The notes under the pieces were generated by a model. The model was given only the letters and a program-made list of their open reading frames with translations, searched no databases and was not told the origin of the DNA. A stretch of 41,012 nt of DNA, from the NCBI GenBank assembly GCA_947175245.1, contig CAMWLW010000015.1, positions 1-41,012 of the forward strand, written 5' to 3'. Source of the stretch: an uncultured Bacteroidales bacterium. Lineage in GTDB: Bacteria > Bacteroidota > Bacteroidia > Bacteroidales > Muribaculaceae. The position numbers were made by a program, and so were the translations under genes. Below are positions 32,348 to 40,950 of the stretch, piece after piece (the stretch's first letter is position 1; every line of letters begins with the position of its first letter).

Positions 32348-33518
32348 GTTTATCAAAATTTGAGTATGAATCGGTGAAAGTTAGATTTTTAGGTGTTGCC
32401 GGGGTGGACCGGGCTATAGTTAGTTGTGAGGGATTGTCAATGACTCCTACCACATTAACACCGGGATGTGTGAGAGCCATTAGCCATGACTCGGCCCCAA
32501 GAGAATTATCATTTATGACAATTGTCTCGCCATCAGGAATATCGTGGTCGACTGTAACCCGGTAGTTGTGATGCTTTTGCAGCAATTCGGTAACTTTACG
32601 CTCGGGATGTCCGGGTAAATATTTGTATTTGTTGATGACATATTTTGAAAAATAGTCGGCTGTCTCAAGTTCGTGGCGTAGTTCTTCATATCGTTTTAGA
32701 TATATACTACGCGTAGCGTTAGCAATATGTCTAAGATGCAGCGGATTGTCATCATCGTCAACTTTGATGCGTTTCATGACCTCAAGATACATGTGACCGG
32801 GCCGCAGCATGAAATCTTCTTTGGGTATGCAATGTCCGACTCCGTGAAGCAAAACAGGAATTATGTCGACTTTAAGCTCTCGTGCAAGATAAAATGCACC
32901 CGTGTGAAATCGCAGTATGTCGCAATGTGGTGAACGAGTGCCCTCGGGGAACACCACCACTGAATAACCGCTGTCAATAAGTTCTCTAAGCTGTGTTATG
33001 TTATATTCGAGACCGTTTGTTACAGGATAGAACTTGGCAAGACGTATAATCCAGCCATATAAAGGATTATGCCATACGCGCTCGTTGGTTAATACCACAA
33101 GGTTAGGTGTCATCATCATGATGCACATGATGTCGAGGTGTCCCTGGTGGTTGCTGACTATAACACCGGGAGGTGAGAATGTCTCACCCACGTTATTAAT
33201 ATATGTGAAGTCGATTAGCGGAAGTGCCTTGAGAATGAATTTTGCCGATTTTTGTAAAAATTTGTGGAATATTGCAAGTCGGCGTCGCGGTGACCAGACG
33301 AATATATAGAGAAGAATCGTCACGGGAAGCGCACAGCCATATACCATGAAGATGAAGAAAATGAGGCTGTAGATTGAGGCGAGAAAGCGTAACGGCGTTA
33401 CAGGAACATCACGACGATGTCCATTATTAAACAGGAACCATTTGAACCGCATCCAAAGCATTATTGCTATCAGAATAACGGCTGCAAATATAAGCGTTAT
33501 TATTCCGATCGCACTCAT
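32337..33518 (-). CDS. PlsC-type acyltransferase with C-terminal extension
   Basis: The protein is 393 residues from the ATG at 33518, which overlaps the glycosyltransferase stop by four bases; a 64-codon longer frame is rejected. N-terminal membrane helices lie at about 3-24 and 46-76. The 1-acylglycerol-phosphate acyltransferase motifs are NHQGHLD (123-129) and FPEGTRS (190-196). After about residue 290 a tail includes ETIVINDNSLGAESWLMAL and VNVVGVIDNP, which resembles a degenerate Rossmann nucleotide-binding segment. It may attach the polyene acyl chain to a lipid or sugar acceptor at the inner membrane, as proposed for aryl-polyene loci. Confidence 0.87.
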   Translation of the reverse strand: MSAIGIITLIFAAVILIAIMLWMRFKWFLFNNGHRRDVPVTPLRFLASIYSLIFFIFMVYGCALPVTILLYIFVWSPRRRLAIFHKFLQKSAKFILKALPLIDFTYINNVGETFSPPGVIVSNHQGHLDIMCIMMMTPNLVVLTNERVWHNPLYGWIIRLAKFYPVTNGLEYNITQLRELIDSGYSVVVFPEGTRSPHCDILRFHTGAFYLARELKVDIIPVLLHGVGHCIPKEDFMLRPGHMYLEVMKRIKVDDDDNPLHLRHIANATRSIYLKRYEELRHELETADYFSKYVINKYKYLPGHPERKVTELLQKHHNYRVTVDHDIPDGETIVINDNSLGAESWLMALTHPGVNVVGVIDNPSQLTIARSTPATPKNLTFTDSYSNFDKHGQ

Positions 33519-34243
33519 TGTGATTGTTTGATGAATTTGTGCCATGCCATTGACGGATAGCCATATACTACGGCAAGAAAACACAGGCACGTGTTGAGAA
33601 TACTGATGCGGGCAAAGTCGCGGGCCGGTCGGAAGTGAGAGATGCGCTCTTCTACTGGTGGATAATATACCCTGATCGGGACTGATATGAGACGAAAGCC
33701 GCGCCAACAAGCATCGACAAGAACTGCGAGCTCGGCTTCATAACGGGAAGTTATGAAGTGTAGGGGGCGATGGAGCGGATAAACGCGGAAGCCGGTCTGA
33801 GTGTCGCCGGGAGACTTGAAGGTCTGCACGGTAAACCAAAAGTTTGAAAAACGGTTGGCGAATGTACTGGATGCTGCCATATTTTCGTGGCGCGTACCGC
33901 GACGTCCGAGTATTATGGCGTAGGGAGCCGTTCGGGCTACTTCAAGCAGTCCGGGAATATCTGACGGGTAGTGCTGCCCGTCAGAGTCAATTGTTACTGC
34001 GTGAGTGAAACCGAGAGAGCGGGCCCGTTCTATACCGGCTTTGAGAGCGGCACCTTTACCGCGGTTATGTTTGAACGAGATAATTTCTACAGGAATACTA
34101 ATACTATTAAGTATTTGTGCTGTCAAATCGGTACTTCCGTCATTGACAACGATTATATCGCTGACATAAGTAGCAACTTCTTCAACAACCTGTCGCAATG
34201 TGTTGCAGTTGTTATAGGTCGGTATGACGGCACAGGGTTTCAT
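33515..34243 (-). CDS. GT2-family glycosyltransferase
   Basis: This 242-residue GT-A fold enzyme resembles dolichol/undecaprenyl-phosphate sugar transferases: AVIPTYNN, VVNDGSTD, NRGKGAALKAG, and the metal-binding DSDGQH. There is no long membrane tail, only a weak hydrophobic C-terminal segment. GT2 and acyltransferase genes are paired, sometimes fused, in aryl-polyene loci and are thought to build the glycolipid anchor. It overlaps the PlsC-like gene by four bases and the dehydratase gene by one. Confidence 0.9.
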   Translation of the reverse strand: MKPCAVIPTYNNCNTLRQVVEEVATYVSDIIVVNDGSTDLTAQILNSISIPVEIISFKHNRGKGAALKAGIERARSLGFTHAVTIDSDGQHYPSDIPGLLEVARTAPYAIILGRRGTRHENMAASSTFANRFSNFWFTVQTFKSPGDTQTGFRVYPLHRPLHFITSRYEAELAVLVDACWRGFRLISVPIRVYYPPVEERISHFRPARDFARISILNTCLCFLAVVYGYPSMAWHKFIKQSQ

Positions 34244-34608
34244 TAAGACTCAAGTGTGAGTGAGATGCGTGCGAATGTGGTTGTTTGATTCTTGACGGCA
34301 GTCTTGGCTTTGACTTTGCCATCGGCAATATTGAACGTTATATCATATAATACCTCGGGTGATGTCACGGGTGTTAATACCGACATGTATTTTACTGACG
34401 GTACACCTGTAAGAGTTAGCGGCGAGTCAAATGCACGGGCTATGAGTTCGCGTGCTATACCGATCATAACTACACCCGGGGTTATAGGGTTGCCGGGGAA
34501 GTGTCCTTTATATATGTCTGACTCGGGATTAAGGACAATCACTGCTGTACAGTGCCCATTGTCAGATTCTATTGACCTGATGGTATATATATCATGTTCA
34601 AGTTTCAT
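34243..34608 (-). CDS. FabZ/FabA-like hotdog dehydratase 1
   Basis: This 121-residue hotdog-fold protein contains KGHFPGNPITPGVVMI, the FabZ/FabA active-site histidine loop. It is short, similar to the ApeI-type dehydratases of aryl-polyene pathways. It should remove water from 3-hydroxyacyl-ACP to give the 2-enoyl intermediate, keeping double bonds in conjugation. It overlaps the KS-like gene upstream by four bases and the glycosyltransferase gene by one. Confidence 0.85.
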   Translation of the reverse strand: MKLEHDIYTIRSIESDNGHCTAVIVLNPESDIYKGHFPGNPITPGVVMIGIARELIARAFDSPLTLTGVPSVKYMSVLTPVTSPEVLYDITFNIADGKVKAKTAVKNQTTTFARISLTLES

Positions 34609-35621
34609 AATGATACTTTTGATAATTTCATGAGCGAGATATCGTTACCCGAAGCGTTAATTATCAATACCGAATTGATATTTGCAGGAACAGAACCGCT
34701 GCGATACATCGAATTGTGGAAATTACCGGTCGAAATTATACGCACAGCCGCATATAGCCCTAATGCCGAGGCTGTCATAGACTCACCGAAAAGGTTCTTG
34801 TATTGCAGTACAGGCGTATCGGGATTGTCTCTAAGTGAAATAATATTGTCATATAGCATGTCATTCTCAGGCTTGCCGTTATATCCTGCAAGTATGCAGT
34901 CAACATTACTTATAGTTGTCAAATAGGCACGTAGGGACTCAGTCGCGGGCTTATAAAATACAGCTATATCATCGATTAAACACAAGGCTTCTCGGTCAGC
35001 GTTACTTGAGAGCATGAATGAGACAGCTACTTCTCCCGAAGACACCATTGATTCGTGTCCGTAGTACCCGCTGCGGTTTAGCAGTGTATAATAGTTTGGT
35101 GTCATCTCGTCATGAGCACCAACAAGTGCCGTTTTAATGTCACCGAGTGATAGTTGTGTAACAGCATCAAGAAGAGCAACATCGGCCGACATGTCTCCTT
35201 GAGCATAGGTTACGTTATATCCGTGGCACTTGTTGAGTATGGCGATGAGTGAGCTGATTGTGTTGTGGGTCGACTGCATGAACTGTGTAGGCTTCAGCAG
35301 TGACTCACCTTGAGTGCAGAGATCGGTGAGAAACAGTTCAGTGTTTTTGACGCAGCCAAGTCCCGTGGCTGTGATAATGGCATCTGGCATAGTTATGCCC
35401 GACGCTTTCATACATTCGGCCGATGTAACGACCGCACGTTTCATTATCTTGCCGAGCCGTCGTGCCTCACCGGGTGACATCCACTCCTTGAACACCGGGT
35501 CAATCGCCTCATTATAGCCCGAAAGACCGAGACGTGGTTCTGACATCCACTTGTCGCACAATGGTTCCTGAATCGAAATCTGGCAAGCTGCCGTTATATA
35601 TATAGGTATATTCGGTTTCAT
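34605..35621 (-). CDS. Cysteine-less ketosynthase-like protein (CLF type)
   Basis: This 338-residue thiolase-fold protein aligns with ketosynthases by ATGLGCVKNTE, MQSTHNTISSLIAI and LVGAHDEMTP. At the nucleophile position it reads TYAQGDMSADVALLDA with no cysteine, and the usual HGT and GHT histidine motifs are not seen. It is shorter than a full KS (about 400). By analogy with aryl-polyene KS/CLF heterodimers (ApeO-ApeC), it is probably the non-catalytic partner that helps set chain length. It overlaps the active KS gene by four bases. Confidence 0.82.
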   Translation of the reverse strand: MKPNIPIYITAACQISIQEPLCDKWMSEPRLGLSGYNEAIDPVFKEWMSPGEARRLGKIMKRAVVTSAECMKASGITMPDAIITATGLGCVKNTELFLTDLCTQGESLLKPTQFMQSTHNTISSLIAILNKCHGYNVTYAQGDMSADVALLDAVTQLSLGDIKTALVGAHDEMTPNYYTLLNRSGYYGHESMVSSGEVAVSFMLSSNADREALCLIDDIAVFYKPATESLRAYLTTISNVDCILAGYNGKPENDMLYDNIISLRDNPDTPVLQYKNLFGESMTASALGLYAAVRIISTGNFHNSMYRSGSVPANINSVLIINASGNDISLMKLSKVSL

Positions 35622-36829
35622 TGGAATTTTATGCGCTTAAACAAGAGTGATGAATCGTTACCGCCGAAACCGAACGAATTGCATAGCGCATAATCTACGC
35701 GTGTGTTTAGCTTCGGAGTTGAAACAGGAGACATTCCACCATCGATGGGTGTATGGAATCCTATATTGGCAGGCAGGAAGTTGTTGGTTATGGCCATGAT
35801 TGTTATAACTGACTCAATGGCTCCTGAGGCACTCGTAGTATGACCTGTGGACGATTTGGTCGATGATACCGGCGGAACGTTATCGCCGAAGAGGCGTTGC
35901 ATGGCGTGAGTCTCGCTGATGTCATTATTGGGTGTGCCGGTGCCGTGGGCATTAATGTAGCCGACATTGGCCGGATTTATGCAAGCACGCTCTACTGCCT
36001 GTTTCATTGCGAGGTATGCACCTTCCCCATCATCTGACGATGCCGTCTGGTGGAATGCGTCGCATGCGTTACCCCACCCTGCCAGTTCGACAATAGGAGT
36101 GACACCGCGCTTTGCGGCGTGAGATTGTCTTTCCATCACAAGATAGGCGGCTCCTTCACCGAGATTAAGACCCGCGCGGTCGCGGTCAAACGGACGGCAC
36201 TGCTCGCGGTCAAGAATCATCAGCGTATTAAATCCGTTTAAATGAAACTTAGTGATACACTCGCTGCCGCCGGCTACGACGATGTCCGACTGTCCCGACA
36301 GCAACATACGCGCACCAAGAATAATTGCATTGGCGGCTGACGAACATGCTGTTGATGGTGTGGCGACAAAGTTTAATATATCATGTCGGGATGCAATCAT
36401 TTCACTACATGCGCCACAGTCGTGAGTCGAGATGTACTGTTTGAAGTCTTCACCGGCCAGAAAATCGAGATAGTGTTGTTCGCTGCGATCCATGCCTCCG
36501 ACAGTTGTACCTGAGATGAAGGCAATGCCATTCTGAGAACCGGATTCACGGGTTAGATGTGCCATAGAGACGGCCCGGTCGAGAGCTATCATTCCCATGA
36601 GAGCGGTACGGGTTGTAACCGAATCGGCTGGTAGTGATAAAGCACTTTCCATCTCCTCATTAGTCATTTTGACTTCGCCTACCGGGAACTCTGTATGAGA
36701 CGTGGCAAGATGGCGTATGGCTCCGATGCCACTGATACCGTTTGTCAAGGCCGACAAGGTGGTATCGTGATCATTGCCCAGTGCCGACAATATGCCGTAG
36801 CCGGTTATGACGATTGGATCCTCGTGCAT
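35618..36829 (-). CDS. Beta-ketoacyl-ACP synthase, catalytically complete
   Basis: This 403-residue FabF/KS II-type condensing enzyme has Cys162 in STACSSAANAI, His295 in NAHGTGTPNND, and Lys325 with His330 in STKSSTGHTT; the C-terminal NSFGFGGNDSSLLF is present. It catalyses decarboxylative condensation of malonyl-ACP with the growing chain. It is coupled to the cysteine-less KS-like gene (four-base overlap), as expected for a KS/CLF heterodimer, and is preceded by an ACP gene. Confidence 0.93.
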   Translation of the reverse strand: MHEDPIVITGYGILSALGNDHDTTLSALTNGISGIGAIRHLATSHTEFPVGEVKMTNEEMESALSLPADSVTTRTALMGMIALDRAVSMAHLTRESGSQNGIAFISGTTVGGMDRSEQHYLDFLAGEDFKQYISTHDCGACSEMIASRHDILNFVATPSTACSSAANAIILGARMLLSGQSDIVVAGGSECITKFHLNGFNTLMILDREQCRPFDRDRAGLNLGEGAAYLVMERQSHAAKRGVTPIVELAGWGNACDAFHQTASSDDGEGAYLAMKQAVERACINPANVGYINAHGTGTPNNDISETHAMQRLFGDNVPPVSSTKSSTGHTTSASGAIESVITIMAITNNFLPANIGFHTPIDGGMSPVSTPKLNTRVDYALCNSFGFGGNDSSLLFKRIKFQ

Positions 36830-36851
36830 ATAACGAACAACAGGTTGGTGA

Positions 36852-37109
36852 TTATTTTGTGCGGTTCTTGCTGATGAAGTCGGCCATGACTGCTACCGAC
36901 TTGAAAATCTCTTTGCCCTGTGCGGGGTCGGTAAGGCGTATACCGTAGTTTTTCTCCATAAGAACGATAAGTTCGAGAGCGTCGATAGAGTCCAGTCCGA
37001 GACCGTCGCCGAATAGAGGCGCATTGTTGTCAATATCGGCAGGAGTTACCTCTTCAAGATTGAGAACTTCTATAATTTCGTTTTTAAGCTGGTTGATTAA
37101 CTGTTCCAT
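36852..37109 (-). CDS. Acyl carrier protein 1
   Basis: This 85-residue acidic four-helix protein has the phosphopantetheine attachment site GLGLDSIDALEL (Ser41). It is one of two ACPs in the operon; paired ACPs are usual in aryl-polyene pathways, where they may separate starter loading from elongation. No phosphopantetheinyl transferase is visible in this window. Confidence 0.92.
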   Translation of the reverse strand: MEQLINQLKNEIIEVLNLEEVTPADIDNNAPLFGDGLGLDSIDALELIVLMEKNYGIRLTDPAQGKEIFKSVAVMADFISKNRTK

Positions 37110-37130
37110 TTTATTGAGTTTTGTTGTTAT

Positions 37131-37733
37131 TTATCGGTTAATTTCAACAGGATGTTGATTGAAAAATTCAATGATTTGTTGTGGCGAAGTGTCTCGACCG
37201 ACAGTTACAAATCTTAGGGAGAATGGTTTATCACCGGCAGGTGCATCGATCCATCCTCCTGTTACTGTCTTTATCGTCGGGTCGGCTAACGCTGAAAAGA
37301 GTAATTGAGTAACCAAAGCCGAGTCAAAAGAGTCTATAAGGTAACTTGATGTCTCGCCGTATATTTTGTTGCGAATGGCAATTTCGCCAGTGACGATATT
37401 TGCAAGAGTATATACAAATACCGATGGGCTTGGGAAATAGTTCTCAGAATCACATATTGTCTCGCAATATCGTGAGTCAGTATTAATTGAGCCGGAGTAG
37501 CCTATAGCGACGATAGCATGCGAGTCTCCGTCAATCTCGGTCTTATCGCCTAAAAGTAACTCGGTGGCAATGAATCCGAGGCGACAAAGGCTATCCATTT
37601 TGTAAAATTTAGGATAGGCAAACCCACACATTTTGTAAACATGGGTCAGCATTGCCTGACCAATAGTTTCAGAAGTATCTACGGGCTGATTATTGAGTAT
37701 TATCCTGTCGTTATCTATGACGATATTCCTCAT
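37131..37733 (-). CDS. KS-N-terminal-like small protein
   Basis: The protein is 200 residues from the ATG at 37733, which overlaps the upstream KS stop by four bases; 13 extra upstream codons are rejected. The segment CRLGFIATELLLGDK, followed by AIVAIGYSGSINTD and FPSPSVFVYTLANIVTGEIA, resembles half of a ketosynthase, the beta-ketoacyl-synthase N-terminal-like type (PF13723-like, by memory). Where a KS has its cysteine it reads YLIDSFDSALV. It cannot condense alone and may be a structural partner. Assignment is moderate. Confidence 0.65.
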   Translation of the reverse strand: MRNIVIDNDRIILNNQPVDTSETIGQAMLTHVYKMCGFAYPKFYKMDSLCRLGFIATELLLGDKTEIDGDSHAIVAIGYSGSINTDSRYCETICDSENYFPSPSVFVYTLANIVTGEIAIRNKIYGETSSYLIDSFDSALVTQLLFSALADPTIKTVTGGWIDAPAGDKPFSLRFVTVGRDTSPQQIIEFFNQHPVEINR

Positions 37734-38866
37734 GACACTACCTCCTTTCTGAAACGGGCAGCGGCATTGCAACCTCCGAACCCTGAGAGCAGTTTAATAA
37801 ACATATTTGCATCGGTATGTAGTGGACGGTTAACAATGTTTATCGGTCGACTGACACCAATGTCGTGGTAGCCCAGTGTCGGAAGTATCGTGTGGTTGTC
37901 GATACTCATCATTGACAAAATCGACTCGAGGATTCCTGCCGCTCCAAGTGTGTGGCCAAGATACCCTTTGTAAGCGTTGACATTGACACTGCTAAGACCG
38001 GCACGATCTATTGCGATAGATTCCATCTCGTCGTTATATAACGTCGCTGTACCATGTGTATTGATGACGGCGATGTCATGTGGGTTCAAGCCATCGGCTA
38101 CGTCGGTCAATGCGCGGTAACTGCCCTCGCCTACCCTTGATGGCCCCGAAATATGGTTGGCGTCGTTATGAATCGAGCCGGCATCGAGATACCACCTATC
38201 TTTGGTAGGGTTGTCGGTGTGACGTAATATTATGGTTGCGGTTGCCTCTCCAAGATTTAATCCTTGACGATCTTTGTCGAATGGTTGACAACGTTTGGGT
38301 GAAAGCGCCTTGAATGACTGGAAGCCTGAAACTGTAAAACGAGTCAGTTCGTCAGCGCCGACGACTACAGCGGTCTCACATGCGCGAGTTTCTATGAGAC
38401 GTTTGGCAAGTATCAGAGCCGATAGCCCGGAAATGCAAGCGTTAGAAACGACTATGGGCTGACGCGAATTGCCAAAATGACGGGCTATGAATGTTGCCAT
38501 CACGGGCATATTGACACGTGACGGGTGAATATTTGAATTTGTAGTATTGTTATCAAGCAGATTGATATTACCCTTAGTCGACGATAATATGAAAAGCGTA
38601 TCAGGTGACGTGATGTCGATGTCACATCTGGCCAAGGCGTCGGTTATTGAATGAATGGCCATGTGCTCAAGCCGTGTCATGGGTTGGTCGCTGTATGATG
38701 GCAGTGTGCGTGTGTCAACAGTCGAGGCCATGAAATCTTCAGACACTCCATGCGATGAGCTTTTGTGCAGGCTTATGCCACATTGTCCCGAGGCAATCTC
38801 TTTGTAAGCCGACTCGGATGTAATGCCCAATGCACACGTAATATTATGACCGATTATCTCTACCAC
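37730..38866 (-). CDS. Second catalytically complete beta-ketoacyl synthase
   Basis: This 378-residue KS has Cys144 in VSNACISGLSA, His271 in NTHGTATLYND, and Lys300 with His305 in YKGYLGHTLGAAG; the C-terminal SGFGGCNAAARF is present. The N-terminus is shorter than FabF. It may make the first condensation on the starter unit while the KS/CLF pair elongates, as separate KSs do in aryl-polyene systems (inference). It is followed by the KS-N-like gene with an ATGA overlap. Confidence 0.9.
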   Translation of the reverse strand: MVEIIGHNITCALGITSESAYKEIASGQCGISLHKSSSHGVSEDFMASTVDTRTLPSYSDQPMTRLEHMAIHSITDALARCDIDITSPDTLFILSSTKGNINLLDNNTTNSNIHPSRVNMPVMATFIARHFGNSRQPIVVSNACISGLSALILAKRLIETRACETAVVVGADELTRFTVSGFQSFKALSPKRCQPFDKDRQGLNLGEATATIILRHTDNPTKDRWYLDAGSIHNDANHISGPSRVGEGSYRALTDVADGLNPHDIAVINTHGTATLYNDEMESIAIDRAGLSSVNVNAYKGYLGHTLGAAGILESILSMMSIDNHTILPTLGYHDIGVSRPINIVNRPLHTDANMFIKLLSGFGGCNAAARFRKEVVS

Positions 38867-38870
38867 TGCT

Positions 38871-39314
38871 TTAATTGATACCTTGTTTTACTTTCCATTC
38901 CTGATAGAAATCGGGATTAGTCCACACAAGCTGATATTGCTTATCGAGGAATACCTGTGTAGACGAGCCCGTAGCCATTAATTGACCGTCGGCAACGTTA
39001 TAAATTTCGTAATCGAACACAATCTTGGCTGCATCAGTCGGTCGATAAAAAATGTCAACGCGTATAGTCATTCCGTAAACAATCGGCCGTTTATACTGAA
39101 AACTCAGGTCGACGAGCGGGGCATAATAGCCGTTACCGAAGATAGTGAGGTAATCGATGCCATATTTATGTCCGAATGCCTCGCGTGCGTCTTCAAAATA
39201 GAGTGGATATGAGCCGTGCCACACGATGTTCATCGAATCGACCTCGCTGAACCTTACAGTAATCTCACGGCTGGCACTGAGGCAATCATTGGTATGTGAT
39301 TTGCTGTTTTTCAT
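38871..39314 (-). CDS. 4HBT-type hotdog thioesterase
   Basis: This 147-residue protein has the 4-hydroxybenzoyl-CoA thioesterase motif RFSEVDSMNIVWHGSYPLYF, with the catalytic Asp in VDSMN, followed by EDAREAF. It should hydrolyse acyl-CoA or acyl-ACP, for editing or product release in the polyene pathway. It overlaps the dehydratase-2 gene by one base and lies 4 bases before the KS gene. Confidence 0.88.
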   Translation of the reverse strand: MKNSKSHTNDCLSASREITVRFSEVDSMNIVWHGSYPLYFEDAREAFGHKYGIDYLTIFGNGYYAPLVDLSFQYKRPIVYGMTIRVDIFYRPTDAAKIVFDYEIYNVADGQLMATGSSTQVFLDKQYQLVWTNPDFYQEWKVKQGIN

Positions 39315-39757
39315 TACTTTGCTGCGTCAATATCGCTGAGGGCGATTTTCATTGTTGTGTGCGCTATGGCTTTGTCACCGCTGAATATGTCGGCATCTAC
39401 GAGCGTGATACCAAATATTTCTTCACGCACGGTGACCTGTGTACGTATTTTGTCACCAACGTTAGGCCGTTCGTTGGCTATGAAATCCTTGACGGCACCT
39501 ATGAACCCGAGTTTAACTGTAGCTCCGGCTTGTAAATTCAGATAACCTATACGTGCCGCACATGTTTGTGCGATATTTTCGAGCATACCCTCAGCTGTCA
39601 ATTTGCCGTTATCAACCAGTAGGCAATCGGCAGACACTTTATATTTGGTTACCGTCGCAGTTGAATCACACTGCACGAGACTGTCTATCAACACCATCGG
39701 CGGGCGCTGTGGTATAATATCGTAGAGATTGGCTATAGGTTCATTCATCGTTGTCAT
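39314..39757 (-). CDS. Hotdog dehydratase 2 (ApeP-like)
   Basis: This 147-residue hotdog-fold protein has IIPQRPPMVLID near the N-terminus and AEGMLENIAQTCAARIGYL, the pattern of 3-hydroxylacyl-ACP dehydratase-like proteins of the ApeP group, which work with a second dehydratase in aryl-polyene synthesis. The canonical GHFPGxPxxPG loop is absent, so the catalytic base differs. It overlaps the LpxL-like acyltransferase stop by 17 bases. Confidence 0.85.
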   Translation of the reverse strand: MTTMNEPIANLYDIIPQRPPMVLIDSLVQCDSTATVTKYKVSADCLLVDNGKLTAEGMLENIAQTCAARIGYLNLQAGATVKLGFIGAVKDFIANERPNVGDKIRTQVTVREEIFGITLVDADIFSGDKAIAHTTMKIALSDIDAAK

Positions 39758-40661
39758 TCAATTCGTTCCAAAAGTCGTAGTAATTAAACCACTGTGACGG
39801 GTAGCGTCGAACTATCTCGTCAAGTGCGGCAGCATATTTACGTCCCATAGCGGTCATCCGTTCCCTGCGGCTTAGTGAGTTTTTCTCACTCTCGTCAAGC
39901 TTTATTGGCTTGACAATGAGCCGGTATTGCTTGGCCGATTCTTTCATCATAAACACGGCTACCGCTGCTACATCGCGTTGAACGGCAGTGGCAAACGGGC
40001 CAAGCGGGAATTGAGTCGGCACGCCGAGAAATATAGTATCGAATACTTTTTGTGAGCCGATAATACGGTCGGCCGGCATACCGATTATGTTGCCGTTGCC
40101 GAGTGCATCATTTATCAGAAACAGATGATCAAGAGTCTCATCGACAGGTATGAGGTGGATATTGTGTTGCTCAAGCAGGCGACGTCGGTTCTCCATTACC
40201 GATTTTGATTCGCCGGCGTATGCAAGTGCTGACATAGTTTTGATCGATGACCCGAGAGAGTAACCTATCATTTCAGAGTTGCCGACATGTGCACTAAGCA
40301 TGATAAATCCTTCAGGTCGAGATTCAAGTTCTTTAAATGCCTCATTGCCTTCGAGCTCATACTCGAAACGAGTCCCTCCGTATGCTGCAAACCTGTCAAT
40401 TACAATCTGCATCATAAGGTAGTGATTATTCCAGACAGCACGAGCAAGTTTCACGCCATGCAGACCGTGACGCCCTCTGAAGTATTGACTAATTGCTTTA
40501 ACCGGCCCCCGGTTAAATGCAATACAAAACGGGAGAACAAAGACGGCCGCAAACCCATACATGAACTGCAATGGTATAAACCGCAGCATTTGTATGAGCG
40601 AGCGGTGCATCCATGTGCTACCCGAAGTCGTACCCGTCCACTGTCGAGCTTTCCTTGTCAC
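39741..40661 (-). CDS. LpxL/HtrB-like acyltransferase with GTG start
   Basis: This protein of the lipid A-type lysophospholipid acyltransferase family has a membrane segment at about residues 24-50 and the HX4E motif in LSAHVGNSEMIG. The conserved-looking QWTGTTSGSTW precedes the first downstream ATG (40610), so I choose the GTG at 40661 (306 residues), 28 bases after the ACP stop; a longer frame to 40784 runs through the ACP gene and is rejected. The enzyme probably transfers the ACP-bound product or a fatty acid to a glycolipid. Confidence 0.83.
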   Translation of the reverse strand: MTRKARQWTGTTSGSTWMHRSLIQMLRFIPLQFMYGFAAVFVLPFCIAFNRGPVKAISQYFRGRHGLHGVKLARAVWNNHYLMMQIVIDRFAAYGGTRFEYELEGNEAFKELESRPEGFIMLSAHVGNSEMIGYSLGSSIKTMSALAYAGESKSVMENRRRLLEQHNIHLIPVDETLDHLFLINDALGNGNIIGMPADRIIGSQKVFDTIFLGVPTQFPLGPFATAVQRDVAAVAVFMMKESAKQYRLIVKPIKLDESEKNSLSRRERMTAMGRKYAAALDEIVRRYPSQWFNYYDFWNELNDNDE

Positions 40662-40689
40662 GTCGTTTTTGAGAACGTTGCTTGAGGAA

Positions 40690-40929
40690 TTAGACGTTAC
40701 GTTCGATGTAATCGCAGAAGTCGCTGCGAGTAACCACGCCAGCCATCTCTTCGGGTTTAATTTTGAATCCGAAGTTGCGCTCAACGATGACTACAATATC
40801 GACAAAGTCGAGACTGTCGATACCGAGGTCATCTTTAAGTTTGGCGTCGGGAGTGATGACTGCCTCGTCAACTTCAAGATCGTCAATAAGGAAGTTCTTT
40901 ACTTTCTCTTCAATTTCTTCACGTTTCAT
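40690..40929 (-). CDS. Acyl carrier protein 2
   Basis: This 79-residue acidic ACP has the attachment site DDLGIDSLDFVDIV (Ser39). It is the second carrier of the operon and is more FAS-like than ACP 1. It lies directly before the LpxL-like acyltransferase, a common pairing that suggests it delivers the acyl chain to that enzyme. Confidence 0.92.
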   Translation of the reverse strand: MKREEIEEKVKNFLIDDLEVDEAVITPDAKLKDDLGIDSLDFVDIVVIVERNFGFKIKPEEMAGVVTRSDFCDYIERNV

Positions 40930-40950
40930 ATTTATAAATGTGATATGTTA

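Noticed and set aside
33519-33710. 64-codon N-terminal extension of the PlsC-like protein
   Set aside because: It is out of frame within the glycosyltransferase gene; the ATG overlapping that stop is the better start.
40662-40784. 41-codon N-terminal extension of the LpxL-like protein
   Set aside because: Most of it lies out of frame inside the acyl carrier protein gene; GTG at 40661 keeps the conserved-looking N-terminus.
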